Shown here piece after piece: positions 21,038 to 33,005 of a stretch of DNA of 64,000 bases. The notes under the pieces are model-generated. The model ran no database searches. It was not told the DNA's origin and worked only from the letters and a program-made list of their open reading frames with translations. Source of the stretch: Iris pallida (lineage: Eukaryota; Streptophyta; Magnoliopsida; Asparagales; Iridaceae); contig JANAVB010016200.1 of the NCBI GenBank assembly GCA_029216955.1, positions 1,035,675 to 1,099,674 on the forward strand, written 5' to 3'. Position 1 is the stretch's first letter; the number at the start of each line of letters is the position of its first letter. A program made the translations under genes and the position numbers.

Positions 21038-22790
21038 CATTATTTTCTTTTTTTAGTTGTATTGTTTTGTTATTATTCTTATTTTGTTTTTTTGTGGTTA
21101 GTGTTGTTTTGTTGATTGGTTTTGTGTCTCAATTTTCTTGTCCTGTTCCATTTTTCTTTATGAGTATTATTATTATTATTATTTTATATATTATTATTAT
21201 TAGGATTATTAATAATATTATTGATTATTACTATTTTTTTGTTATTATTGCTAGCATCATACTTAATAATTTTATTACTGTCATTATTATTATTATTTTG
21301 TTGTCGTGTTAATATTATTACTTGCATTATTATATCAATTTAGAAAATTTTACAAATATTTTCTAGCTAATTTCAAAGTAAATTTTTGACTCTAAAATAT
21401 TTTTCTCGAATTATATGTATATAAATATAGTTGACAAGTTATAGTTTTGGCCTAAATAACTCCTTATTATTTTTGAATAAGTACTTAAATATCTTCATAT
21501 ATAAAATATAGTTTTTATACTTAGAAATATTATTTTGCCAAAACTTAGGGTTTTTCCTAAAAAGATTTCTAGATTTTCAAGTAATTGATTTAATTATTTT
21601 ACTAAATAAAACTATTTTTAAGTATTAAGAAAAGTTTTATAAAAACATATATATTATTTAACCCATTCTTTAGATATTTTTCCTGTCCATGACCAAGTCA
21701 TTCTCTCGCCAATTCTAGACTACCCTATGTCGACCTTAACTATTCTGACCATCCCGGACCTAATGGAACTGTCCGTGCCACCATCAGAGGTCACCATGCA
21801 TAGTTGTTGTACCGAAGTCACAGTTCGTGCTACCTTGATCATCGCAGCACACCAGACGTCCTACCAGGCAAGACACCTTCCCATTTGTTGTTTATTTATT
21901 TTAGCTCATATTTCATACATTATTTATTATTTTCTTTATGCAAAATAAACTGTGATACATGGCATAACCTGTTAGAACTTACTCTTCAGTTATATTTCCT
22001 GCTATGTATTATTTTTCTTACACATTAAACCTAGATTTAAGGGACCACCTTTGTGTGTTGCATTCATTGGCCTTGACATGTTGTACCAGGAAGTTGTGTG
22101 TCGCATGTAGAACACGGACGTGCGTGACTGGCTGGCCACCGGTACGTATAAGCCATGGGATAGGAATAACCGCTAATAAAGATTGTATGCTTAGTTTGAC
22201 TTACCGGTTATAGAGGTTTTCTGTTGTGGATACAACATAGTAGACATTGGGCGGGGAGGACAATTTCTTAGCGTATGAGCTTCGATGCACTTTCCTTTGT
22301 GACCCGGAAGCTCCGCTGGAGATACGGGGTTGATGACCCATGATTACTGATGTCCACTGACGTTCTGCAGAACGTTATGCTCTTACTGATTGGGCCTCTG
22401 GTGCCCCAAAGGAGGACCATGCCGATCCTATTTAACCAGGGCCCATGCGTAAGAAGGATTGTTCTTAACTATATTTCACTTAGAACGGTTAGACACCTTT
22501 ATCCGTTAGGTACGAGTACTTTTGGTTTGGGTACTTATATCTGACCGTAGCTTATAACAATAACTTGTCGCAGATTAGTTCATCACATATTGTCCTTGTT
22601 TGGTTGTAGGTGTGACTTACTACTCCGATGAGAAGGTATTGAACCTTGTTGGGGTCCGAATACCATATTAGATTCATAGCATAGAAATATACGTCATCGT
22701 GAATTAGTTTACCATCTCCTGTCCTTGTTTGGTTGGGGGGATGGTAAGCTAGTTTAATAGGTGCGTATTGGACCATGTTATAATCCAATT
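19279..22790 (+). repeat. 3' LTR of LARD-A, interrupted
   Basis: Aligns with 14027 to about 17546 of the left LTR, with the same order of TATA box, GC-rich block, ATT microsatellite (about 20988-21040) and 3' part. It stops at CAATT (22786-22790), where the Sirevirus LTR begins, although the left LTR continues for about 420 more bases. Confidence 0.8.
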
Positions 22791-23874
22791 TGTTGGCCCA
22801 TTGGTCATATGGTCAAACTAATTTTAATAATTGATCAAACTCTGTCTGGATATATGAAGCTAGTCAGGATGTATCGGACTCTTAGACATGATCAAGAACA
22901 GCTATCTACACAGTTCAAGACCGAAGCAATGTTTGCCTGTTCGAGTCTGTATTTCTTTGAACAATGTATTTTTTATTTTATTGAGTCTAGGAATACGTTG
23001 TACACCGAGTCGTACTGGCAAATAGGCTATTCCAAAATATTTTCAAAATGTTTTTAAAATGTCCTTAGTTTTGAAAAACATTCTTATTAACAAAAGCTTC
23101 AAAAAGGTTTTCAAAAAGGTTTTCAAAAATCGCCAAAATCTATTTTTAAATACCTAACCTAACCCTAACAGAACTCGGCCAGAGTTCGGCCAGAGTTCGG
23201 CCAGAGTTCGGTTAGTGGCCGTTTTGATTTTTGAATTCTCTGGAACTTGGTCCTCCTGCAGTTGCGGATTTGACCGAGATTTCCTCATCGGATTCTGCCC
23301 GAATTCTGCCCGAATTCTGCCAGAATTATGTCTTTGGAATTCCTATAAATAGATAAGGATTTCGATCATTTCAACTCACTCATTCACTTTCAATCTTCTC
23401 TCTATTTAAATCTTTCAGTCTTCCAAAGAGTTTTCTTGAGCTTTAAATTTCAGATCCCAAGCCAATTACAATCCTCTAGTCGATTTGCCAGTACGGTGCG
23501 GTCTATAAGTTTCTGAGAGATTGTAATCAGAAGGCTTGATTGAAGAATACCTCTTCACAATTGAAGTTGGACGAGTTCTTCGTATCAAAGCTCGCGTTGT
23601 AGAAGTTGCAAGGACTTCGTAAGAAAACTTGCGGTTTTGCCAATAGTGGATTCAACTGGTAGCAAGAGTTCTACCGACCGGATTAGTCCTCAACAGAGGG
23701 AAACCAGTATACATCGCTGTCTTTGTGTTTGCTTTCTTATCTCTGCCTTTACATTACTTAGTTGTGATTATTATTCTGTGATCTTGCTGCTAACATTTTT
23801 TAATTAGCATATTTCTGCTGCCAACTCTATTCACCCCCCTCTAGAGTATTGTGCTTTACGATTTCGTTCCTACA
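22791..23874 (+). repeat. 5' LTR of the Sirevirus
   Basis: 1084 bp, TGTTGGCCC to CCTACA. The TATA box is at 23344-23352, preceded by two short tandem arrays: three GGCCAGAGTTC-like units near 23175-23212 and three CTGCCCGAATT-like units near 23296-23330. The first 238 bases differ from the 3' LTR at about five positions plus one short indel. Confidence 0.9.
23170..23352 (+). promoter_or_regulatory. Sirevirus LTR promoter: 11-bp repeats and TATA box
   Basis: Two arrays of 11-bp units (AGTTCGGCCAG type, then GAATTCTGCCC type) lie within 180 bp of TATAAATAG at 23344-23352. Similar ATTCGGCC words followed by a TATA box occur again before the extra ORF near 61616-61680. Confidence 0.6.
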
Positions 23875-23876
23875 AT

Positions 23877-23888
23877 TGGTATCAGAGC
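23877..23888 (+). other. primer binding site, initiator Met-tRNA type
   Basis: TGGTATCAGAGC starts two bases after the LTR end. This is the well-known plant copia primer site complementary to the 3' end of initiator tRNA-Met. Confidence 0.92.
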
Positions 23889-23967
23889 GGGTGTTACGGG
23901 TAAAGCAAGGTAACATTGCATTTATTTATTCATTTAATTAATTGTTATATAGATCACAGCACAACAC

Positions 23968-25089
23968 ATGGCAACTATAAAATTCACAAGTGAAGGCCAG
24001 GCCACAAACAGACCTCCACTGTTTGATGGTACAAACTATACCTATTGGAAAACACGGATGAGTTTCTTCTTGAAATCACTTGACTTTGATTTATGGTCTA
24101 TTGTTATTGATGGCTATCAAAAGCCACCTCGTATAAATGTTGATGGAGTTTTAGTTGAAAAACCCCATAACAGATATACAGAGGAGGAAAAGAAAAAGGC
24201 CAGTTTTGACGCCCGTGCTATTAGCGCTCTATTTTGTGCTTTAGACAGAACTGAATTTAACAGGGTGTCTATCTGCACAACGGCTAATGAAGTGTGGAAG
24301 CTACTTGAAGTCACACATGAAGGCACGACTCAAGTCAAAGAATCAAAGATCAGTAGACTTACTCAAGAGTATGAGGTGTTCAAGATGAAGCCCAACGAAA
24401 CAGTTACTCAGATGTTCGAAAGATTCTTGGATATTGTAAATCCTTTGTCCTCCCTAGGCAAAGAGTACAGTAACCATGAAAAGATTCGCAAACTCCTACG
24501 AGCACTTGCCAAGAACTGAATTTCAAAGGCTACTGCAATCATTGAAGGAAACGACCGCACAACCATGTCCCTCGAAGTACTCATGGGTAAGCTACGCACT
24601 CATGAACTGGAGCTACAAGATTTTGAAGAGCCTGCACCAAAGGAGAAGACGATCGCTTTCAAGGCTCAGCACAGAAAAGCTGCTGAAGGTGATTCAGACA
24701 GCAGTGAATCTGATGCTGAAGATCAAGCACTCCTAGCAAGGAAATTCAAAAGATTCATGAGATATGAGAAGAAAGCCAAAGAAAACAATAGCAGCAATAA
24801 CTGGTATCAAGATGATGCTGTATGCTATGGCTGCAAGAAGAAGGGACACATGAAGAAGGATTGTCCTACAAACTCATCAAGCAAGAAGAGCAACAGGTAT
24901 GAAAAAGGAAACCTGAAGAGATTAACATCTCGGAGATATGCCAACACCAGCATATGGCATGAAAGTGAAGCCAGCGACTCAGAAGACGAACAATCAGAAG
25001 ACGCTGCAAACGTATGCTTTATGGCATCCGATCAGGTACCTACTGAACCTGTAGTTGATCATATGTTGACTTCACCTTTGAGCAACTAG
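23968..25089 (+). pseudogene. gag: Sirevirus Gag
   Basis: Starts at ATG 23968 and reads 374 codons with one in-frame TGA at 24517. The N-terminal part has the copia Gag pattern (PPLFDGTNYTYWKTRM, then a long helical domain, UBN2-like). A CCHC zinc knuckle follows at about 24823-24865 (CYGCKKKGHMKKDC), binding genomic RNA. An acidic Ser/Asp/Glu-rich stretch ends the frame at TAG 25087, and a +1 change just before this stop leads into the coiled-coil region. It forms the particle shell. Confidence 0.85.
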
Positions 25090-25806
25090 GAGATGCCTTC
25101 AGTGAACTGATAAGTGATTACAGGAAACTGCGTAGCAAATATCAGACCTCTAAGAAGGTACTCAAAGAGTACAAAGGAGAAATAGGAAGACTTACCGACC
25201 TACTAGCTGAGGTTAAAAATAATGTTAGTGAGTCTAATGAGCTTTCCTCTATAAAGCTCTTATTACACGAGACTACCAAGTCATCTGAAGAGAAAGACAA
25301 AGTTATTGACCAACTCAAAGAAGAACTTTCTAAAGAGAAGAAAAGTCTTCATAGTGCACAAATCAGAATGGAAACACTCACTTCTGATTATACTAAGTTG
25401 TATGACACTTTCAAAAGATTGGAAATTAGGTTAGGAAAACAGCCTGAGACTGCTGCTTCCTTCCCTAACACGTGTCACTTACCGAAAAATCGGAACATTT
25501 CCAAACCAAACACTGTCATACCTAACCCTATCAAACCTTTACCCCAAAAGGTTAAGCCCAAATAGGATTATAGGCATGCTTTCTTCTATACTAGAAAACC
25601 CAAACCTACCAACCATGCACACCACTCAGCTTTCAACACTCAACATGTACAATATCATTATTGTAGCCTCATTGGTCATATTTCACCTGCATGTAGAATC
25701 AGAAAGCTTGTTGATTTAAATATTTATGCTTGGATACCAAAGGCTAATATTTCAGGATCCTACAAGAAATGGGTACCAAAAGTTTCATCTGCAAATTATT
25801 TTGTAG
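25076..25806 (+). pseudogene. Sirevirus Gag-pol junction: coiled coil and second zinc-finger-like region
   Basis: In a shifted frame this begins EQLGDAFSEL and gives a Lys/Glu-rich coiled coil (about 25090-25420), then a Pro/Lys-rich linker stopped by TAG at 25564. After it come a Cys/His-containing stretch near 25650-25695 and the motif YKKWVPK. Long coiled coils in this place are typical of Sirevirus Gag. A +1 frame change and a stop make it non-functional here. Confidence 0.65.
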
Positions 25807-26033
25807 GTGGAACACCTTTCACATGCTAGAAGCAAATGGATCCTCGACAGCGGTTGTTCACGGCATATGACCGGTGATGCTACACTATTTGTAACACTGT
25901 CGAAGAAAAAGAAGGAAGGCTATGTCTCCTTCGGTAATAACTTAAAAGGGTATATCATTGGTATCGGTGATGTTGGTAAGTCTCCCTATCCTGTGATTAA
26001 GGATGTCTGTCTGGTTACCGAGTTGAAACATAA
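25807..26033 (+). CDS. Sirevirus aspartic protease, 5' part, cut by a solo LTR
   Basis: Contains the copia protease signature WILDSGCSRHMTGD (near 25832-25875) with catalytic Asp in DSG, then a GNN..GYIIGIG stretch. The frame is cut after codon CAT by the solo LTR and resumes at 30201 as LLSISHL, a standard copia protease-integrase junction. Protease would mature the polyprotein. The upstream frame is linked to gag only through broken sequence. Confidence 0.85.
26029..26033. repeat. target-site duplication CATAA, left copy
   Basis: CATAA precedes the solo LTR and is repeated at 30196-30200 directly after it. Counting one copy as target keeps the copia reading frame. Confidence 0.9.
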
Positions 26034-26441
26034 TGTCACTACCACATTTCTAGTTTGAGGGTAAATTTGTCATTTTTGGGGTAATTTAATTTATTAAATT
26101 AATTAGAATTTATGGGAATTTTTAGGAATTATTTTGGAATTGTTTGGACTAGTTTGATTTTTGACTAGTATTGACTCATGTAGACCAACCTAGGAGCTAA
26201 CCCTAGTTAGTTGGCCTTGGTTAGGATTTGTGACTCTAGTCTAACCTAGCCCAATCTATGGTTAGGTCATTAGAACCTATTTAGCTATAGAAATTAGAAA
26301 GCCATAAGCCATGACTTATGACTTAGAGTCTTTATTAATTAAATAAACCATAGCCCATGTAACTTGGCCCAAGCCCAAACTACCAAACCCTAACCCTAAG
26401 AGTGAGTGGCCGGTCACCTAGGTGTCTTGGGATTCCCCCAC

Positions 26442-26448
26442 TATAAAA
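26442..26448 (+). promoter_or_regulatory. TATA box of solo LTR copy 2
   Basis: TATAAAA in CCCCCACTATAAAACCCC, about 30 bp after GTGGCCGG. The arrangement is shared with the other family-B LTRs. Confidence 0.6.
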
Positions 26449-29274
26449 CCCCTCCTAATTTCTAGGGCTAGCCTCCTTTCCTTAGGAAATCTATTTCAAG
26501 AAGAAAGAGGTGAGCTCCCATCTTTAGAAATTCATAATAAATCCATTTTAGGTCCTTTTTCCCTCAAACTAGTTGCATTAGATCCTAAAATCAATCCTCT
26601 TGCTACTGGTATTGGTTGTTTGCAGGGAAACAACAATTTGTGAGATTTTGGGTGGATTGAGGAATCTTTTCATTTGGGGCTTTTTCACCCATAGCTCAAG
26701 AATAGGTAATCTCTCCATTTCTCCATGGATTTTCATTTTGTCTTCATCAATAGGAAGCCCTAGGTGTCCTTGTGCTGTAGGAATAGGGTTTGCTCGATTT
26801 CGTGTCCTGTACGTGTCCGTATCGGACACGTATCAGTGAACAGCATAGGTGTTCGATGAAATGCCACAAAGGGCATTTCGATCGAGATTTCGATTTGTGT
26901 TTGAATAGGAATGTTAGTTTTACTATTGCTTATGCGTTCGTGATCTTCTGTGGTAGTGTTCGTGTCGCTTTGTGTCGGTTTTGTGGAGTGGACACGCGCG
27001 TGCACACGCTCGTGCGCGTGCTACAGTGCTCCCCTGCCTATCGGGGTCTGTAGAGGACACGATACGACACTTTTTGGGCTGAAACTTTGGTGACACTTAG
27101 GACACGTGACTGACATGTCACAGACAAATTTTTAGCCCGTCTTATCGAGCGGTTTGGGAGAAATCTCAACCGCACCGATTTTACACTGCACTGTGCATTG
27201 TTGTTTATTGCCACTGTTACGGGCCTCGTGTCCGACACTGACACGTTGTGGACACTGGCCAATGGGCCTATGGGGTAGCCCTATAGGTGGGCTACCTATG
27301 TGGGTGACCACGAGACTCCCTCGTGTCTTGTGTCGTGCACACGACACAAGTGCACGTGTGCACGAGACAGTGCACTGGACAGTGCACTGTTGTACCCGTT
27401 TGGGTTTTGTTTCAGTTGGACACGTTGTGTCCACTTTCATGGACACAAAACACTTGTGTAGCATGCACTCTTTATGCTGAATTGTTACCAACCCCTGTAA
27501 TTGCATTTTTAATTCTAATTTCATTGTTAACTATCATTTTCCTATTTTTCTGAAACATAGTATCATTTTCTGTTCCCAGTTTTGAAAACTGGAACTTGTC
27601 ACCAGTTTAAACCATTTAAGCTCTGTTAAATGTTGGGTTTTAGTTCCTAGATATGTACTCCTATATCTATACTGTTAGTGTGTCGATTTGGGAGTCATTT
27701 CGTGGAGTTTATGTTTTGTTTGGGGAGCTTGCAACTAGGGGACTGAAACTGAACTGTTTGAATACTATGAACTGATTTCCTTGCTTAAAATGTATGGTTC
27801 AACTTATGAAGTGAAACCTGAGATTGAAGTTGGTTAACCCAGTTATGGACTGATTTGGGGTTCAATAGAAACCTATGTGTTGGTTTTGATGTGTGTGATA
27901 CACTGCTTCATTTAAAACTGGTTTTCTGGAACTGTCAAGTTGAGAACTTCCTAGATTTGAATTGGGTTCATATGTAGATGTTCCTGTCATCCATATACCT
28001 ATCTACCCACTGCTCCTATGCACTATCATGTGTAACACACAGGCACAATGTTACATATGTACATACTATGCAATTGTGATACACTCTTAACTAATTTGAT
28101 GTCAAATGGTCATGATAATTCCTGTACAACTTGTTAGTTCACTGTTTTGTGGTTCACACAGCTTTTCTCTCATTTTCTGCACACACAAACTATGCACACC
28201 CCCTTTCACTCACTGTTCCTGTGCAACATAACACAGCACACCCTATATCACACCTACCCTTTATGCATTGGCATACACATTTTTCCCTCTTTGTTTTCCT
28301 GTTGCATTGCCTGCAAACACAAAGTACACACACACACAATATTTTCCTTCTCTTGACAGTTACACTTGTACACACTTTATTCACTGTTATAATTCCTGCA
28401 CCTTGTTAACTGTCCACACATAGCTACATCTATACACACACAATTCATGTTTCACACACACACAAGCACCCTCTCTCTCATTTTCTATATTCCTAGTCTT
28501 TACATGTGTAGGCTATGGCTTGTATGTAGGCACATATAATATATGTGTAAATTGTATGAGTATATATATATACTTCTATGTTTAGCTAATGTTGTAGGGT
28601 TTATACTTGGCCTAGAGATATGTATGTATAATTATGTGGTGCTTAAATCAATGGGTGTAATGGTGAGGATGTAGACTTGTTAAAGTATTCTTGTATTAGC
28701 TACTAGCTATGTTGTGATATAGCTAGTATAGGCTTGCATAGCCTTGTTAGGGTTGTGCTAGCTAGTGTAGATTGGTATAGCCTAGTTTAGACTTAATTAG
28801 ACTTGGTTGACCTAGTTTGACTTCTAGGGTTGACCAGAGTTGACCAAGAGTTGACTTTGGCCTAGATTGACCTAGAATCATGTAGAATGCATAGTAGGAC
28901 TGCATTACACTATTCTGGACTTGTTGTGACTTGTGCTATTCTGATTAGGAGCCAGACACCACTCCTTGGACGGTACTTTTCATATTGGACACTCAGATAC
29001 AGGCGAGTACATTCTCTGATCATTTTATATTCTGCTTAGAATTATTTCCTGTAGTAGATTACTTTACTTGTACTGACACGTTGGTCACACGGATTGGTAC
29101 TATATGGATCCCTTCTTGAGATGTTATCCTTAGGGAGCATCGGGTACTATATGTTCTGTGCATTTCACTTACATGGCGTATCACTATGCTTCATTAGTTC
29201 TTTGATCACTTACGACATATACTCTTATGATCGTATAATCTTCCTAGAATCCTTATCCCATTTATGGGACTACT

Positions 29275-29343
29275 ATGTATCACCTTCGGGGTCTATCACC
29301 TTCGGGGTCTATCACCTTCGGGGTCTACTACCCTTCGGGGGCT
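29275..29343 (+). repeat. 16-bp tandem repeat in solo LTR copy 2
   Basis: Three and a half copies of TATCACCTTCGGGGTC followed by a variant with an extra C and G. I do not see this array in the other family-B LTRs. Confidence 0.85.
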
Positions 29344-29667
29344 GTTACATAGCATCATATAACATAACCTGGCTGGATCCTTGTGTATTGATTGGGGGTA
29401 CGAGGGAGTAGAATTGGCCATGTGAATAATATCCAAGTAGTGTAGTATCAGAATCTCTTCCATAGTGTAGCATCAGAATCTCCTATGCCATTTATATGTC
29501 TATGTTGTACTCTGACTCACTAGTCACATGATAGTTCTCTATTTATAGTAGATATTTCTCTTACAGCTTTCTCTTTCTGTTTACATACTGCACTTCTTTC
29601 AGTACTTGTATCTTACTTTACTGCATGATTATATCTTCTAACCTGCTATGATCTGTTGAGATATACT

Positions 29668-29826
29668 GTACTCGCTCCTGTCCTGACTGGACCTGTTGAA
29701 AATATTACAGAGGATAAGGAGGAGGTTTGCCTGGACACTTACTACGGGGCAGCCTTAGATGACACCTGCGAGCTGGACCCTCAGGAGGACCCAGCTCTAG
29801 CTGAGGATATCACCCCGATTGCCTAG
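29668..29826 (+). CDS. conserved acidic micro-ORF in family-B LTR, copy 2
   Basis: 52 codons and TAG. It shares VLAPVLTGPVENI, an acidic patch, DTYYG, LDDT and a DPQ-DPA tail with the copies at 9472-9627 and 48525-48683. Base differences between copies are many, yet the frame and stop are kept; the length differs by one codon. The start codon is uncertain and no family is recognised. Confidence 0.4.
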   Translation, partial: VLAPVLTGPVENITEDKEEVCLDTYYGAALDDTCELDPQEDPALAEDITPIA

Positions 29827-30200
29827 ATTAGAATAGTTAGGCTTATCTTACTTTATGCAGCCTTGAGACATGTTTTAGTTAGACTTTATTTGGAGTTCAG
29901 AGTTGTATATATTCTTTCATCTGAGACCTTGTACTGTTGGATATTGCTGAGATTATCTTAGACTACTGCTATTTCATCTATTTATTTCTATGAGTTCTAT
30001 TTCATTTCGTGCTATCTCTTCCTTAGTTGTGATTGAGTTTTACTATTATGTCACCCCCATTCGGGGAGTATAAACTGTTTAGATATATATTGTCAGATGT
30101 ATGTTGACCTAGGACAGCGCTCTACCGCCGACATTGCGGCATAGGCTGGGCGTTGTTACGTTCTCGTACCCTCACAGTGGGTGCGGGTCGTGACACATAA

Positions 30201-31783
30201 TCTACTCAGCATAAGTCATTTAGCTGATCATGGTTATGGCATCAACTTTGGCAAAGACAAATGTACTATAGTTGATAGCTCAACTGGTAGTACTATCTTT
30301 GAAGGTATCAGGGAAGACAACATATATATTTTCTATTTGTTGGAAGAAACTAACATTACAGGCAGATGCTTAATGGCTAAAAGTGATGAGAGTCATCTGT
30401 GGCACATGAGACTCGGTCACGCAAATATGGACACAATCTCAAGATTATTCACAAAGAAGCTAGTATGCGGTTTACTGGACATAACATTCAAGAAGGATTC
30501 GGTATGCAGCCAATGTGAAAAGAACAAAGCTACCAGATCCACATTCAAGTCAGTAAACACAGTATGTACTACTAGACCTCTACAATTGCTACATATGGAC
30601 TTATTTGGTCCTAGCAGAGTTGCTAGCCTCGGTGGTAAACTTTATGCTTTTATAATTGTAGATGATAACTCTAGATACACGTGGGTATACTTCTTGACAC
30701 GCAAGAATGATACATTATCCGAATTTGTCACCTTTTGTAAGAAAGTACAGAATGAAAAAGGTTACATGATCACTCGTATTAGAAGCGATCATGGTGGCGA
30801 ATTCGAGAATGCAGAATTTGAGCAATTTTGTGACACACACGGTTTTGTATACGAGTTCTCCTGCCCTAGGACTCCACAACAAAATGGAGTTGTGGAACGT
30901 AAGAACAGAACTCTATCCGAAATGGCCAGAGTAATGTTAAACCAGTTTAGTCTACCCAAATATTTCTGGGCTGAAGCTGTCAATACAGCTTGTTTTATCC
31001 TCAATAGAGTTCTAATTCGACCCAAATCGAAGAAGACTCCATTTGAGTTATGGTTTGATAGAATTCCATCAGTTTCATATTTTAGAATATTTGGTTGTAA
31101 GTGCTTTATTCTTAATACAAAAGACAATTTGGGAAAATTTGACGAAAAGGCCGATGAAGGTATATTTTTAGGTTATGCGGCCAAAAGCAAAGGATACAGA
31201 GTCTTCAACAAACGAACTATGATCATCAAAGAGTCAATCAACGTCACTTTTGATGAACTGAATCAAATGACTATCGATGACAATAATGAAGATCCAAATG
31301 TACCAAGCTCAACAACAGCTGATTCTCAACCAAGCTCGGCACTAGCTGATCCTCCAAGAGAAGATCCAGGAACCAGCTACCTTCAGAGTCTGCCGAAAAG
31401 ATTAAAATTTATGACTGATCATCCAAAGGATTTGGTAATTGGTGACATTACCAAAGGTGTAAGTACTCGTACATCCAGTAGAGATATTGTTTCTAGTGTT
31501 GCATTCATTTCTCAGCTAGAACCCAAAACTATTGATGAAGCATGTAGTGATAGTTTTTGGATAGATGCTATGCAAAAGGAATTAAACCAGTTTGAACGGA
31601 ATCAAGTTTGGGAACTTGTTCCCAAGCCTATTGATCATCCAGTCATTGGCACCCGTTGGGTATTCCGAAATAAACTGAATGAGAATGGTTTAGTGCCTCG
31701 TAATAAGGCTCGACTCATAGCTCAAGGATACAATCAAGAAGAAGGTATCGACTACGATGAGACTTATGCCCCAGTTGCGAGAT
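30201..31783 (+). CDS. pol: Sirevirus integrase and N-terminal RT, cut by Tat2
   Basis: About 527 open codons. They start with the end of protease (LLSISHL), then the integrase zinc-binding HHCC domain (HLWHMRLGH ... CSQCE, near 30397-30525) and the catalytic DDE core (MDLFGP near 30597, RSDHGGEF near 30783, ENG-type VVERKNRT near 30888). The copia C-terminal integrase motifs (IFGCKCF, FLGY) follow. From about 31530 the RT begins (EACSDSFW, GTRWVFRNKL, KARLIAQGY, DETYAPVAR). The frame breaks at GAGAT, where Tat2 inserted, and resumes at 60053. Integrase inserts the cDNA and RT copies the RNA. Confidence 0.93.
31779..31783. repeat. target-site duplication GAGAT, left copy
   Basis: GAGAT lies before Tat2 and again at 60048-60052 directly after it. 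The interrupted RT codon is completed across the insert. Confidence 0.93.
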
Positions 31784-32733
31784 TGTTTGCAAAAACAAAA
31801 GTGTAGAACTTTATTGATACAAACTTTGTAAAAGATTACAATTTGAATTCTGGGAATGGTACAACTGTAGGAATCCAATCTAGATGACGATTGCTTTATC
31901 CCTTGGACGATGTGAACTTTGAAGACGGAGCCTCTGAAGTTGAAGACAACTCTGGAATTGAAGGCAAAAAGCCTCGGAAGTTGAAGGCAAAAGCCTCGGA
32001 AGAATGCAGCAGCACTTGGGCAAGAACTCTTGAACTCTCTGAACTTTGAAGTCTAATCTCTCTATAATCTGATCTCTGATCTCTGATCCCTGATCCCCTT
32101 GAATGGAGACTTGAAACTCTATTTATAGAGTTATGAGAAATAACTAACTTTTAGTTATTCTGGACTACGCAGGATGGTTTGCGCAGTAATTGAATTACGC
32201 AACAGTGGACTGCGCAGGCAGTTACTGGATCATGGGCCAACTGTCTTGGACACATGGCAACTTTTGATTGAATTGCGCATGATCGTGTGTAGACGGTTGT
32301 CACGTAATGAACAATTGATGGCATGAATGCCACGTGTATTTTACCATTTGTGTTGATAGAACGTGCACACTAAATTGCGCTGGCTTTGGATTGTGCAGAT
32401 TTGGACTGCGGGAATGGATTACGCCAACATGGATTGCGCCAACATGAATTACGCCAACATGGATTGCGCTGCCAGCTGTCCTCGAGCGCCCTGCTGCACG
32501 ATTAAACGAATGGTCGCCTCGTTCTTCGTGTTATCAGCTGTCAGAAGATTTAATTTGTGTCAGGTAATGATGATGATCTGCCATGTCAGCCTACGCATTT
32601 AGGAGTGTGCGCAATCTAGTATGCATAATCTGTTTGCTGCGTAAACTGATGTCTGTACAGTTCATTTGAAAGATTCATTTCTTGATCTTCATGACTTTGT
32701 TGATGTGTACAACTTGATTTTTTAGGACCTACA
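31784..32733 (-). repeat. 3' LTR of Tat2
   Basis: 950 bp; on the - strand TGTAGGTCC to GCAAACA. It contains a TATA box (complement near 32119-32127), a short ATGGATTGCGCCAAC-type 15-bp repeat at 32413-32470, and many TGCGCA/TTGCGC words. It differs from the 5' LTR (59114-60047) at roughly 45 positions by my count, mostly transitions. Confidence 0.92.
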
Positions 32734-32745
32734 AGACCCCCTTCA
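32734..32745 (-). other. polypurine tract of Tat2
   Basis: On the - strand GAAGGGGGTCT lies directly before the LTR start. The same word precedes the LTR at 119. Confidence 0.85.
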
Positions 32746-32898
32746 AAGTTTTCGAAAGTTGAATTTATTCAAAATTTCGAAATACTTTGAATTTTTGAAA
32801 TTGAAATCAATTTGTGCATGTAGTGAGCTGTCTGCGCAATCTGAGGGATTATCCCTATTTTTAGGCGCAATCTAAGGCGGCCGTTTCGATTTGAAAAA

Positions 32899-32908
32899 CT
32901 ATAAATAG
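32899..32908 (+). promoter_or_regulatory. TATA box of the large antisense gene in Tat2
   Basis: CTATAAATAG on the + strand, about 100 bp before the ATG at 33006. It lies outside the LTR (which ends at 32733) and points opposite to gag-pol, so it is a separate promoter candidate for the spliced gene downstream. Confidence 0.6.
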
Positions 32909-33005
32909 CTCTTCAATTCCTTTGAAGTGTTCTTTACTTGCTTTCTTCATGCACTTGAGAGAAAAAATTCCGAGCTCTTTCTTTCTTTCTTCTCCGACGA
33001 TCTCG

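Larger units (their letters stand above)
14027..22790 (+). mobile_element. LARD-A: large non-autonomous LTR element, cut by the Sirevirus
   Basis: Two LTRs beginning TGTAAAACCCC flank a 1311-bp internal region without gag or pol. The internal 3' end has the words CGAGGACAAAATT and AAGTTGGGTAGGA just before the LTR, a signature known from Del/Tekay chromoviruses. The right LTR is interrupted at 22790 by the Sirevirus, so about 420 bp of it should lie beyond the window. The left flank ends in AGAAC, the expected TSD, whose partner is also outside. Long LTRs with a short non-coding interior fit the class called LARD. Confidence 0.8.
26034..30195 (+). mobile_element. solo LTR of family B (4162 bp), + orientation
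   Basis: Runs TGTCACTACC to GTCGTGACA with TSD CATAA. In transcription sense it shows GGCCGG and a TATA box (26442-26448), a GTGTC/GACAC-rich block (about 26800-27440), CA-rich tracts (28140-28470), a TTGAC cluster (28800-28875), a conserved block (29040-29140), a 16-bp tandem repeat (29275-29343) and the micro-ORF (29668-29826). It is clearly diverged from the LARD-B LTRs and from copy 1. Confidence 0.9.

Noticed and set aside
22791..22795. Sirevirus inserted exactly at the end of the LARD-A LTR
   Set aside because: Comparison with the left LTR shows that about 420 more LTR bases follow there, so the insertion is inside the LTR.
23877..23888. tRNA gene fragment
   Set aside because: It is the primer binding site of the Sirevirus; no tRNA fold is present.
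26385..26400. Telomere-like CCCTAA repeats
   Set aside because: Only two to three units (also near 14896 and 20146) within LTR sequence; not a telomere.
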